Shown in pieces: positions 25,387-35,265 of a stretch of DNA of 64,000 nt. Every line of letters begins with the position of its first letter. Within the stretch, counting starts at the first letter, position 1. The position numbers and the translations under genes are program-made. The notes beneath the pieces were generated by a model that worked only from the letters and a program-made list of their open reading frames with translations, was not told the origin of the DNA and searched no databases. This DNA is from Pseudomonas reactans (lineage in GTDB: Bacteria > Pseudomonadota > Gammaproteobacteria > Pseudomonadales > Pseudomonadaceae). Location: NCBI RefSeq assembly GCF_013385825.1, contig NZ_JACAPG010000011.1, forward strand, positions 70,950-134,949. The letters run 5' to 3'.

Positions 25387-26094
25387 TTAGTCCCAGTCGT
25401 AGCCGAGCTTCGGGTTGATTGGTGGTGTGCACTGAAGAGTGGCGAGATCCAGCAGCGTGAAGTGCCCGTCCATCCATCCAGCAGTGTCGATGTGGTAGAC
25501 GTTGCCGAGGACTGCCGGCTGACGTAGCGGGGTGTGCCCGACCACCAGGGCGAGGATCCCTGCAACCAATGAGGAGTCAGCATCCTGAATTCGGCTGCGC
25601 GACCACATGCAGGAGTTCTGCACCAGCTTCAGCCGCTTGTTGCTCTCCGGGGCTTCCAGCTCAGTGCGAAGTTGGTCCCATGACGGGAACGGGCAGTCAG
25701 CATGCAGAATTCCGATCAAGCCGCCGGCCGTCTCGACCTCGATGGCGATAGGGATATCGCGGAACTGCACAGCGAACTCACGCTGCTCGTCCCAGGCCAG
25801 CCCGGCGAACCACGAGCCGCCGTTGTAGACCCAGTTGTCTGCGTCGCAGGTATCGAAGCGCACCACGTAGTCATCATGGTTGCCGCGAACTGGATGAAAC
25901 CAAGGCTTTGCCAGCCAGTCGATCACAGCTCGACACTCGGGCCCTCGGTCAACCAGATCGCCTACGCTGAACAGTCGGTCAACGGCAGGATCGAACCCGG
26001 TCGCATCGAGCGCCATCTGTAGCCGGGTGAAGTGCCCGTGAATGTCGCCAACCGCGAAGTCCCGGCCAGCCGTATTTGCGGCGAAGCGCTTCAT
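25387..26094 (-). CDS. Lambda-type metallophosphoesterase (serine/threonine protein phosphatase-like)
   Basis: This 235-residue calcineurin-like phosphoesterase has the canonical motifs GDIHGHF (about 17-23), GDLVDRG (about 45-51), RGNHDDYV (about 68-75) and later VVGHTPLRQ. Such PP-lambda-like enzymes are common as phage and plasmid cargo. The ATG has no visible Shine-Dalgarno sequence because the sequence immediately upstream belongs to the NEL-effector fragment on the other strand. The gene therefore seems to have lost its own leader at the junction, though the coding part looks complete or nearly so. Confidence 0.85.
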   Translation of the reverse strand: MKRFAANTAGRDFAVGDIHGHFTRLQMALDATGFDPAVDRLFSVGDLVDRGPECRAVIDWLAKPWFHPVRGNHDDYVVRFDTCDADNWVYNGGSWFAGLAWDEQREFAVQFRDIPIAIEVETAGGLIGILHADCPFPSWDQLRTELEAPESNKRLKLVQNSCMWSRSRIQDADSSLVAGILALVVGHTPLRQPAVLGNVYHIDTAGWMDGHFTLLDLATLQCTPPINPKLGYDWD

Positions 26095-26520
26095 CCCAGC
26101 GCCGACCCGTTGGAAGTGAGCCTGGCGTTTCGCATAGGTCTGGCCGACAAGTTAGACTTGCCCGGCCAACCCAGGCACATGCGCTTTGAGCAATTGGCCG
26201 AGGTGACGAATAAGGATTTGGTCGCTGCCGCTGACAAGGTCCGGCTGGCCGAGCTTTCACCCGAGTTGTTGGACTTTGTAGTCGGGTTGCCGTTCTGGAT
26301 CGACTATTTGAAAAGACGCTTTCACGGACGGTTTGAAGACGTACTGGGTTCTTTCCACGAACGCGCGCAGCGGGTATTCGATCAACGCCAGACACTGACC
26401 GATACCGACTACGTCGAGCAAATGAACGCGATTACCAGTGAGCGCACGCCGGTTGAAGCGGCTGAAATCAGGCGCCAGACCGAGGACGCACTCAAACCCG
26501 GCGCGTTGAATGTCTGCTAG
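26095..26520 (+). pseudogene. 3' fragment of a NEL-type E3 ubiquitin-ligase effector gene
   Basis: An open frame of about 140 residues begins abruptly at PSADPLEVSLAFRIGLA, next to the phosphatase start codon, and ends at a normal stop. It aligns along its length with the C-terminus of the larger NEL gene nearby: DPLEVSLAF/EPLEVSLAY, LDLPGQPRHMRF/LALPGQPKYLRY, LSPELLDFVVGLPFW/MSPAFLRFLTQLSFW and YVEQMNAI/YLQQMEAL. The catalytic CxD segment and everything before it are missing, so it cannot be an active ligase. The two are clearly paralogous, but not so similar as to be a recent duplication. Confidence 0.75.
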
Positions 26521-26532
26521 GTGCCCGTGTTA

Positions 26533-28515
26533 TCACCCACCCGTGCCGCGAATCAACGCCCGCAGGGCGAACCGATTGGGGTGGCACGCCTCTGCCACGC
26601 TGGCGGGCACCGGCAACGGCTCGTCGTTGAGCCAGGCCGCCAGCAGTTCGGCGCACAGTGGCGCAGTGATCAGGCCGCGCGAGCCGTGGCCGCTGTTGAT
26701 GTACAGGCCGTCAAGCCACGGGCAGGCGGCCTCTGGGATCTGGCGTGCGTCCTTGCGCAGCGCTGCGTAGGCCTGGTCGAACGCTGTGCGTTCGGCCAGC
26801 GGCCCCACAATCGGCAGATAGTCGGGGCTGGTGCAGCGGAAGGCGGCACGGCCTTCCAGCTGTTCGGGGGCCAATGCGTCGGCACCCAACCGTTGCGCCA
26901 GGTCGACGGAAATCTCGCGCAGCATCTCCAGGTTGCCGGTGTGTTCGGCGACGGTGGGCGTCAGGTCGTCGCTCTTGAAATCGAAGCTGGCGCCCAGGGT
27001 GTGCTCGCCCAGGCGCGCCGGGGCCACGTAGCCTTCGGCGCAGACCACGGTGGCCAGGGCTTCGCTCTGCGGGGTTTGCGCCAGGCGGGTGATCTGCCCG
27101 CGAATACGCTTGAGGGGCAGGTCGGCGCTGAACGGAAAACGCTTGATCTCGGCCGCACCGGCTAACACCACCACCGGCGCGCTGGCCAGCCGGGTGTCAC
27201 CCGCCAGGGCGTGCCACTGGCCGTCGACGCGTTGCAGCTCAAGGGCTTCGTGATGTGTTAACACCGTGATCAACGGATGACGTGCCTGCCACTCGCACAA
27301 CGCCGGCGGATGCACCCAGCCCCCCTCGGGGAAAAACAGCCCGCCGTGCTCCAGCGCCACGCCCGCGCGCGCTTGGGCCTGGGCCGGGTCCAGCAGGTGC
27401 AGCAAGCCGGGCGAAAAGGCGGCGGCCAACTGCGCCTGGCGCTCGGCCTCCTTGGCGTTGAAGGCCAGTTGCAGCACGCCGCAACCGTCCCAATCGATGC
27501 CCCGGTGCAGGTGCTCCAGCAGGCGTCGGGTGTGGCCGAAACCACTGAGTATCAACTGCGACAGGGCTGTGCCGTGGGCCGATAGCTTGAGGTACAGCAC
27601 GCCTTGCGGGTTTCCCGACGCTTCCTGGGCCAGGCCCGCGTGACGCTCCAGCAGGCTGACGCGCCAGCCGCGCGCGGCCAGGCTTGCTGCGGTGGTGCAC
27701 CCGGCGAGGCCGCCACCGATCACCATTGCGTGGCGTTCGCCATCAATGGCAGGCGGCCGTGCGAACCACGGCTTGGCGGCAGGCGGCACAGGCGCATCGG
27801 TTGGCCAACCAAGGAATTCCCCGCGCAGGATCTCCCATTTATGCCCAATACCCGGCGTGCGCTTCATCTTGAAGCCGGCGGCATTGATCAGTCGGCGCAC
27901 CCAACCGGTGCTGGTAAACGTGCTGATGGTTGCCCCCGGTGCGGCCAGCCGTGCCAGTTCGGCGAACAGTTCGGCGGTCCACATGTCCGGGTTTTTCGCT
28001 GGGGCGAAACCGTCGAGAAACCACGCATCAATCTGCGCGTCCAGCTGCGGCAACTGTTCCAGCACGTCACCGATCAACAGGGTGAGGGTCACGCGGCCGT
28101 TATCCAATACCAAGCGTTGGAAGCCTTGGTGGATGACGATGTATTGCGCCAGCAGTGGTTCTGAAAACGGCGCAAGCTCGGGCCAAAGGGCGAGGGCGCG
28201 TTGCAGGTCGGCGTGGCTCAGCGGGTACTTTTCCACGCTGACAAAATGCAGCCGTGCGCCGGCCACGGCGTGTTGCTCGAACAGCTGCCAGGCGCAAAGG
28301 AAATTCAGGCCCGTACCGAAGCCGGTCTCGCCAATCACCAACCGACCACCCACCGGCAAGGCGGCAAAACGTTCCTGCAAACGGTTCTGTTCCAGGAACA
28401 CATAGCGGGTTTCTTCAAGGCCCGACTTGTCGGAAAAGTACACGTCGTCAAACACTCGCGAGTGCGGGCGGCCTTGGTCGTCCCAGTCAAGCTGGGCGTG
28501 GATGATGGGGGTCAT
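26533..28515 (-). CDS. mnmC: Bifunctional tRNA mnm5s2U34 biosynthesis protein MnmC
   Basis: This 660-residue fusion enzyme makes the last two steps of the wobble uridine modification mnm5s2U34. The N-terminal MnmD methyltransferase (about 1-240) carries the SAM loop VIGETGFGTGLNFL, and ALWPELAPF and DAWFLDGFAPAKNPDMW follow. The C-terminal FAD-dependent oxidoreductase (about 260-660) starts with AMVIGGGLAGCTTAASLAAR. Length and domain order are standard. It runs leftwards, with a NEL fragment beyond its stop and an intact intergenic region before the broken NEL gene. Confidence 0.96.
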   Translation of the reverse strand: MTPIIHAQLDWDDQGRPHSRVFDDVYFSDKSGLEETRYVFLEQNRLQERFAALPVGGRLVIGETGFGTGLNFLCAWQLFEQHAVAGARLHFVSVEKYPLSHADLQRALALWPELAPFSEPLLAQYIVIHQGFQRLVLDNGRVTLTLLIGDVLEQLPQLDAQIDAWFLDGFAPAKNPDMWTAELFAELARLAAPGATISTFTSTGWVRRLINAAGFKMKRTPGIGHKWEILRGEFLGWPTDAPVPPAAKPWFARPPAIDGERHAMVIGGGLAGCTTAASLAARGWRVSLLERHAGLAQEASGNPQGVLYLKLSAHGTALSQLILSGFGHTRRLLEHLHRGIDWDGCGVLQLAFNAKEAERQAQLAAAFSPGLLHLLDPAQAQARAGVALEHGGLFFPEGGWVHPPALCEWQARHPLITVLTHHEALELQRVDGQWHALAGDTRLASAPVVVLAGAAEIKRFPFSADLPLKRIRGQITRLAQTPQSEALATVVCAEGYVAPARLGEHTLGASFDFKSDDLTPTVAEHTGNLEMLREISVDLAQRLGADALAPEQLEGRAAFRCTSPDYLPIVGPLAERTAFDQAYAALRKDARQIPEAACPWLDGLYINSGHGSRGLITAPLCAELLAAWLNDEPLPVPASVAEACHPNRFALRALIRGTGG

Positions 28516-28705
28516 GGGTGGCTCATAAAAATAACAGCAGGCAAAGGCAGGGCGGCCATTCTAGCTGATCACATACTCGGCGGTGTGGACCTGTCGCCGC
28601 ACCGGGCGTTGGCGGGCAAAATCACGGTGTTAGCCCGGTAACGCCAACCTCGCCGCCATGGCGCAAATACTGCGTACTGAATCAGTAAGCAAATGGACTT
28701 CGCCG

Positions 28706-31700
28706 ATGTCGACACAGGATGACTTGACTCACGTATTTACCCAATTGACTCAGCAGCAATTGCAAAGCGCGCTCCTGGAGATGACCGCAGACCTCGACAA
28801 AGCTCAGGTGCTGCAAAAGAAAATGCCTGGCTGGATGATCAATGCGCCAGACAGCGTATTGGCAGCCCTGGAGCGCGACGCGGCACTGGTGGAGGTGCCC
28901 AAGGCCGAGTTTGCGCGGTTGTTGGCGCGCTTGCAGCCTCTGGATGCGTTTTGTGAGGCGCATTTGACGACGTATTGCCAGGCGAACTGGAACATCACCG
29001 TGCGCCCAAAAAAAGACACTTTCATCGTGGCGATACCTAACTATCACACCGAGCAAATGCCGTTGAGTTACGTGAAAACCTTCACGCTCGAACACCAAAG
29101 CCTGTTGCAGAGGGCCATGCAGAATTTCTCCCTCAGTGAGGCACGTGTTGGCTATTTTTCGCCGGAGTCGATGCTGCAGTCGGCTGTAACGGGGCGCTTG
29201 GCGATCACACCCCAGGCGTTCGTCGAAGGTTGCCGCAGCCTTGACCTGGGCACTTTGTATCAACAGCACATCAGCGATGTATTCAACTTGCCGCCCCCGG
29301 ACTCCGATGACACGTTGCTTGTCAACACGGCTGCAGTCGATATCGGCCGGATGAAAACCCTGGACATGAAAATCGACGCGCATATTGCGCTCATGCGCGC
29401 AGATATCACGCGGGATGCCCATGGGGTGGTGTGTGCGCTGCTGGACAGAAACCTTGCGCCGGGCAATGCCCAAGAGGTGCAGTTCAACGGGCGCCCGGTG
29501 ATATGGCAAGGCCTGAATGCCAGGGACAGTTGCCTGTGGGGGATAGTGGTGTTTTCGGGCAGACCGGTTGCTGACTATCCATTGGAACCGTGCATCGTCT
29601 ACATGCCGAACGAGCCGGTGCGGCCGTTTTTCGAGTATCCGACGTTCAAGGACTATGTGACGTACCTGGATTTGAAGTTGGAAGTGGCAACGTACCGAAC
29701 GTTTTTTACGCGCTACCTGGGGGAGGTCGACCGGTTGAGCTTCTTCCGTGCATTTGATCAGCACCGCACGCTGGGTGTGATTGAAGGCATGCCCATTACG
29801 ACGAGTCTGGCCAGCCACTTTTTCAGTACCTGCGTCGGCAAGCTGCAAATCGATGCACGCACCCTGGCAGTACCGACGGTGGATGTTGATGAGCAAGAAC
29901 GAACGCAGCGCAGGCTGGCGTATCTGGACGCCGGATTGACGATACTCAACCTGGCCGCTTTTGTCGTGCCGGCGCTGGGCATACTGATGACTGGAGTGGC
30001 CGTAGGGCAGATCGTGTCGCAAGTATTCGAAGGCATTGAGGATTGGCGCCGCAATGATCGGGACGAAGCCCTCATGCAGTTGGGCGCGGTTGCGCAAAGC
30101 CTCACGTCTATGGCGCTGTTTGCGGCAGGCGTTAAGGTCGTCAGCCCGATGTGGCGGCGAGCACGGTTAAGTTTTGACCAGTTTTTCGGGGCGCTGGAAT
30201 CTGTGGAGTCGAGTGATGGCAGCCCGCGTTTGTGGCGCCCGAGCTTTTCCTCCTATGGTCATGATCAAGCGCTGGTCGAGGGGGTGGAGCCTGACGCCCA
30301 AGGGTTCTATGCGGCGAAGGGTGGTGCTTGCATCAAGATCAACGGTTTCGTCCATCGGGTCGTTTACGACGCAAAACTGGGCCAGTGGCGCGCCGTCCAT
30401 CCAACGCGCCAGGCGGCCTATCGTCCAACCCTGCTGCACAACGGCGAGGGAGCCTGGCGTTTTACGCTTGAGCACCCTGAAGAGTGGGAAGATTCGCAAC
30501 ATGTGTTCTCACGTCTGGAACCGCGCAGCCACCAACCGGTACTCGACAGCAGGAAGTTGCAAATGGTCAGCACGATCATGGACAAGCCTTACGGTTGGGG
30601 CATTTACCTGGCTCAGGAGTGCCTGCCATTGCCTGCGCGTTTTCGCGACTTGTTCGAACGCTTCAAACTGGATCAGTCCATTCGAGACTTGATCTGGCAG
30701 TTGGAGCGGGGTGTCTACCTGAATGCTGAAACCGCCACGTTGCAAATGCAGGCACTACCGTTGCTGCCCGAGTGGCCCAAGGCACGTTTTTTCGAGTGCC
30801 TGGATGCTGAGGGTAACGTCACGGCGCGTTATCCTGAAACAACGTCTGTTGACGCGGTTCAACGCTTGACGGTGACTGAGCACAACCTTAAAGCGGGTGA
30901 GGTATTTGATGTGGTGTTGTCAGCCATGGATGACACGCAAAAGCGTGCACTACTGGGAGACGGGGTGGCCCACGATCAGGAACATGCCGTCCTGGTGAGC
31001 CGGTTACTAGCACACCTGAAAGCGGATCGCAGGCCGCTGTTTGAACTAGCGTATCTGGCCTATGACCGGTCGAACCCGCAGGTGTCGGAGCTGCTTGCCA
31101 AGGCGTGGCCGCAGTTGCCGCGCACGCTGATGCGAGCGTTGGTGGCCGAAGCCTCGACGGCGGAGCTTGAGATCTTGCGTACCCATCAGCGCATCCCTAT
31201 GGCCTTGGCCGAGTCTGTGCGCAATGCTCTGGAAGAGCTGCGCTTGGACCGTGCTCTGGCGGGCTTCCAGTTACCGGAGCTGGCGGGCATCGACAACCAA
31301 TCTGTCGCTGTGCGGCTACTGCCTCGTCTGGCCGGTTGGGATACCGGATGATGTGGCCGGCAGGGATGAGAATAAACGCAGCATTTGGTCTAACTTGCGC
31401 GATGACCCCGAGTCGGAACCCTTGTTCGTGCTGCTGGCTGAGTTGTCGGGCACAGCCGACAGCCGTCATGTGCGTGAAGATATGACCCGGCGGGTGTGGG
31501 AAGTTTTGCAGTCGACGCATGAGAGCGTTGCGCTACGTGAGCAGGTCTTCCAACTCTCTGCCCATCCGGTGAACTGCGGGGATGGGGCTGCGCACATTTT
31601 TAGCCAGTTGGAGGTGTTGATGGAGATCGAAAAGGCAACACGCCTGGCTGGGCGGACGCAGGCTAGCCCAGCCGTGTTGCTGCAGTTGGGGCGCGGCTTG

Positions 31701-32189
31701 TTTCGCCTGAGCGAGCTGGAGAAACTCGCTGCTACGTACGCCGCGGAGCATCCGGATCTGGAGCCCCTGGAGGTCAGCCTGGCCTACCGCAGTGGGCTGG
31801 CTAACGTATTGGCGCTACCAGGGCAGCCGAAGTACCTGCGTTACGGAGCATTGATTGCCCAAGGCGTGTTGGACACCGCGCACCAACAAGTGCGCAGCGC
31901 CGAAATGTCTCCGGCATTTTTGCGTTTCCTCACACAACTGTCTTTTTGGAGGGCTCATCTCAAGCAGCAATTTCCCCACTCATTCAGCGCGGCGACCAAG
32001 CCGTTTGAGGTACGACAGCAGGCATTGTTTGAAAACAGTCAGAACCTCACCGATGGCGACTACCTCCAGCAAATGGAAGCGTTGTGCTCACCAAGGCGTC
32101 GGGCGGTCAACGCAGTGGTTGAGCGTCTGACCCTGCAACAGATGAGGAATCAGGACCTGGGCATTTGTCATGTGCCGGAACTGCGATAA
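28706..32189 (+). pseudogene. NEL-type effector (DUF6543 N-terminus, NEL C-terminus) broken by deletion/frameshift
   Basis: The first frame (to the TGA at 31351) encodes a DUF6543/dermonecrotic-like N-terminal toxin region, including a hydrophobic hairpin AGLTILNLAAFVVPALGILM and an RTHQRIP-containing helical part, ending in LLPRLAGW. The continuation lies in a different frame, from about 31340 to 32189. It encodes a NEL E3-ligase domain with the CxD catalytic motif (PVNCGDGAAHIFSQLE) and a LTDGDYLQQMEAL C-terminus. Leucine-rich repeats expected between the two regions are missing. I infer an internal deletion that shifted frame. The start at 28706 is one choice; 28658 is possible. Confidence 0.8.
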
Positions 32190-32289
32190 AGGGCCGTGGG
32201 ATTGACTCAGAGCAAGGACCGATGGAATTTCCTCCCGCGTGTTGCTGCCCAATCCGCTAGTCTTGAGCCATCTTGAAACGGAGCTGCCC

Positions 32290-33804
32290 ATGTTCGAATC
32301 CGCCGAAATCGGTCACGCCATCGACAAAGACACCTACGACGCCGAAGTCCCTGCGCTGCGTGAGGCGCTTCTGGAGGTGCAGTACGAACTGCAACAGCAG
32401 AAGCGCTTCCCGGTGATCATCCTGATCAACGGTATTGAAGGCGCCGGCAAGGGCGAGACCGTCAAGTTGCTGAATGAATGGATGGACCCGCGTCTGATCG
32501 AGGTGCGCACCTTCGACCAGCAGACCGACGAAGAGCTGGCCCGGCCACCGGCCTGGCGCTACTGGCGGCAACTGCCTGCCAAAGGCCGCATGGGGATCTT
32601 CTTCGGTAACTGGTACAGCCAGATGCTGCAGGCCCGCGTGCATGGGCAGATCAAGGACGCGCGCCTGGACCAGGCTATCGCCGGTGCGGAGCGCCTGGAG
32701 AAAATGCTGTGCGATGAAGGCGCGCTGATCTTCAAGTTCTGGTTTCACCTCTCCAAGAAGCAAATGAAGGCGCGGCTCAAGGCCCTGGCCGACGACCCGC
32801 TGCACAGCTGGCGCATCAGCCCGCTGGATTGGCAGCAGTCTGAGACCTACGACAAATTTGTGCATTTCGGCGAGCGCGTGTTGCGCCGCACCAGCCGCGA
32901 CTATGCACCGTGGCATGTGATTGAAGGGGTGGACAGTAACTATCGCAGCCTTACCGTGGGCAAGCTGCTGCTTGAAGGCCTGCAAAATGCGTTGAAGCTG
33001 CCCAAGGGCAAGGCCAGCGGCATGAACCCGGCGCCGTTGATCGCCTCCGTGGACAAGAAGAGCCTGCTGGACAGCCTCGACCTGACGCAGCGCCTGGAAA
33101 AGGACGATTACGAAGAACAGCTGATCACCGAGCAGGCACGCTTCTCCGGCCTGATGCGCGACAAACGCATGCGCAAGCACGCGTTGATCACGGTGTTCGA
33201 GGGCAACGATGCGGCGGGCAAGGGCGGGGCGATCCGTCGGGTCGCGGCGGCGCTGGACCCGCGCCAGTACCACATCGTGCCGATTGCCGCACCGAGCGAG
33301 GACGAGCGTGCCCAGCCTTATCTGTGGCGTTTCTGGCAGAAGATCCCGGCGCGGGGCATGTTCACTGTCTTCGACCGTTCGTGGTATGGCCGCGTGCTGG
33401 TGGAACGCATCGAGGGCTTTTGCACCCCAGCGGACTGGATGCGCGCGTATGGCGAAATCAACGACTTTGAAGAGCAACTGCGCGACGCGGGTGTGATCGT
33501 GGTCAAGTTCTGGCTGGCCATCGACAAGCAGACCCAGCTGGAGCGTTTCCAGGCCCGCGAGGAAATCCCGTTCAAACGCTTCAAGATCACCGAGGACGAC
33601 TGGCGCAACCGCGACAAGTGGGACGACTACCGCGCCGCTGTCGGCGATATGGTCGACCGCACCAGCACCGAAATCGCGCCCTGGACCTTGGTGGAAGCCA
33701 ACGACAAGCGCTGGGCTCGGGTCAAGGTGCTGCGCACGATCAACCGGGCGCTGGAAGACGCGTTCGGCAAATCCGACAAGCACGACAAGAAAGGCAAGAA
33801 GTAG
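32290..33804 (+). CDS. pap: Polyphosphate:AMP phosphotransferase (two-domain PPK2)
   Basis: This 504-residue enzyme has two tandem PPK2 domains; class II members phosphorylate AMP to ADP using polyphosphate. The first domain has the Walker A-like GIEGAGKGE (about residues 48-56) and GNWYSQM. The second has GNDAAGKGG (about 310-318) and DRSWYGRVLVERIEGF. In two-domain PPK2 proteins the C-terminal domain is normally the active one. The ATG at 32290 follows ACGGAGCTGCCC; the upstream ATG at 32239 adds 17 weakly coding residues. The stop codon TAG is part of the following REP unit. Confidence 0.92.
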   Translation: MFESAEIGHAIDKDTYDAEVPALREALLEVQYELQQQKRFPVIILINGIEGAGKGETVKLLNEWMDPRLIEVRTFDQQTDEELARPPAWRYWRQLPAKGRMGIFFGNWYSQMLQARVHGQIKDARLDQAIAGAERLEKMLCDEGALIFKFWFHLSKKQMKARLKALADDPLHSWRISPLDWQQSETYDKFVHFGERVLRRTSRDYAPWHVIEGVDSNYRSLTVGKLLLEGLQNALKLPKGKASGMNPAPLIASVDKKSLLDSLDLTQRLEKDDYEEQLITEQARFSGLMRDKRMRKHALITVFEGNDAAGKGGAIRRVAAALDPRQYHIVPIAAPSEDERAQPYLWRFWQKIPARGMFTVFDRSWYGRVLVERIEGFCTPADWMRAYGEINDFEEQLRDAGVIVVKFWLAIDKQTQLERFQAREEIPFKRFKITEDDWRNRDKWDDYRAAVGDMVDRTSTEIAPWTLVEANDKRWARVKVLRTINRALEDAFGKSDKHDKKGKK

Positions 33805-33898
33805 GAGCGAGCTTGCTCGCGAAAATCGTCAACGATGACGCGTGTTTTCTGGGTAAGCGAGGTGCTCTCGAGTTTTCGCGAGCAAGCTCGCTCCTACA
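33801..33898. repeat. REPIN, GCGAGC type
   Basis: GTAGGAGCGAGCTTGCTCGC at the left and GCGAGCAAGCTCGCTCCTAC at the right face each other over about 55 bases. It belongs to the class of the element at 17001, and the left copy contains the pap stop codon. Confidence 0.85.
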
Positions 33899-34010
33899 GA
33901 TAGGTTCGGCGCCATGCTTTTGTATAGGCGGGGTGAATGATCGTCGCGGTTGGCGGAAGGTGGATCTATCCTCGATCCATCTCCCAACAATCACAAGATC
34001 GAGGTAGCCC

Positions 34011-35195
34011 ATGCGTGAAGTAGTGATCGTCGACAGCGTGCGAACCGGCCTGGCCAAATCCTTTCGCGGCAAGTTCAACCAGACCCGCCCGGATGACATG
34101 GCGGCCCATTGCGTCAACGCGTTGCTTACCCGCAATGGCATCGACCCGGCGACGGTGGAGGACTGCATCGTCGGTGCCGGCTCCAACGAAGGTGCCCAGG
34201 GCTACAACATCGGGCGCAATGTGGCGGTGCTCTCGCAATTGGGCACCGGTACGGCGGGGATGACCCTCAACCGATTCTGCTCGTCGGGCTTGCAGGCGAT
34301 TGCCATCGCGGCCAACCAGATCGCGTCGGGCTGCAGCGATATCATCGTTGCCGGTGGCGTCGAGTCCATCAGCCTGACCATGAAAAGCGTCAACACCGAC
34401 AACCTGATCAACCCGCTGCTGAAAGAGCAGGTGCCGGGTATCTATTTCCCCATGGGCCAGACTGCCGAGATCGTCGCGCGTCGCTACAACGTCAGTCGCG
34501 AAGAGCAGGACGTGTACGCCCTGCAAAGCCAGCAACGCACCGCCCAGGCTCAGGCAGACGGTTTGTTCAACGATGAAATCGTGCCGATGGCGGTCAAGTA
34601 CAAAGTCGAAGACAAGAACACCGGTGAAGTGCAGGTGCTCGAAGGCGTGGTCGACCGTGACGATTGCAATCGCCCGGACACCACCCTGGCCAGCCTGCAA
34701 GGCTTGAAGCCGGTATTTGCCGAGGACGGCTCGGTGACGGCGGGTAACTCGTCGCAGCTCTCCGACGGCGCCTCGATGACGCTGGTGATGAGCCTGGAAA
34801 AAGCCCTAGCGCTGGGGCTCAAGCCGAAGGCGTTTTTCCGTGGGTTTACGGTGGCCGGCTGCGAGCCGGACGAGATGGGCATCGGCCCGGTGTTCTCGGT
34901 GCCCAAGCTGCTCAAGGCCAAGGGCTTGCAAGTAGCGGACATCGACCTGTGGGAACTCAACGAAGCCTTTGCGTCCCAGTGCCTGTATGCGCGAAATCGC
35001 CTGGAAATCGATAACGCCAAGTACAACGTCAATGGCGGCTCGATCTCCATCGGCCACCCGTTCGGCATGACCGGCTCGCGGCAGGTGGGGCATCTGGTAC
35101 GTGAGTTGCAGCGGCGCAATCTGCGTTATGGCATCGTCACCATGTGCGTGGGCGGTGGCATGGGCGCCACCGGATTGTTCGAAGCGGTGCGCTGA
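34011..35195 (+). CDS. Acetyl-CoA C-acyltransferase (thiolase)
   Basis: This 394-residue thiolase performs the CoA-dependent cleavage of 3-ketoacyl-CoA (or the reverse condensation). The acyl-accepting Cys is Cys90 in TLNRFCSSGLQAIA. GGSISIGHPFGMTGSR gives the catalytic His, and VTMCVGGGMGATGLFE gives the second Cys. The ATG lies 10 bases after a GAGGTAGCCC-like leader. Sequence and the neighbouring pap gene match the PAO1 thiolase next to PPK2 as I recall. It stands alone, so the pathway it serves is not evident. Confidence 0.93.
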   Translation: MREVVIVDSVRTGLAKSFRGKFNQTRPDDMAAHCVNALLTRNGIDPATVEDCIVGAGSNEGAQGYNIGRNVAVLSQLGTGTAGMTLNRFCSSGLQAIAIAANQIASGCSDIIVAGGVESISLTMKSVNTDNLINPLLKEQVPGIYFPMGQTAEIVARRYNVSREEQDVYALQSQQRTAQAQADGLFNDEIVPMAVKYKVEDKNTGEVQVLEGVVDRDDCNRPDTTLASLQGLKPVFAEDGSVTAGNSSQLSDGASMTLVMSLEKALALGLKPKAFFRGFTVAGCEPDEMGIGPVFSVPKLLKAKGLQVADIDLWELNEAFASQCLYARNRLEIDNAKYNVNGGSISIGHPFGMTGSRQVGHLVRELQRRNLRYGIVTMCVGGGMGATGLFEAVR

Positions 35196-35265
35196 TCTTC
35201 GCTACACAAAGTGCGTCGGGTGCCCCTAGAATGCTGCTCCACTTCCTCTGGCTTCTGGGGCACTC

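Larger units (their letters stand above)
23794..26094 (-). mobile_element. Small integrase/excisionase element (prophage remnant)
   Basis: Four minus-strand genes (integrase, excisionase-like, a 51-residue protein and a lambda-type phosphatase) are inserted between the NAGGN operon and mnmC, genes that I recall as near neighbours in other pseudomonads. The right edge is abrupt: homology to a NEL effector begins within about 10 bases of the phosphatase start codon. I found no convincing direct repeat at the two edges, so att sites are not called. No structural phage genes are present. Confidence 0.6.

Noticed and set aside
26032..26094. Upstream extension of the NEL fragment as a new protein start
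   Set aside because: The frame opens within the phosphatase gene on the other strand; there is no RBS and the first 20 residues match nothing, so only the NEL-like part is listed.
32239..32290. Upstream start for the polyphosphate:AMP phosphotransferase
   Set aside because: The 17 extra residues do not resemble PPK2 proteins, and the ATG at 32290 has a good RBS.
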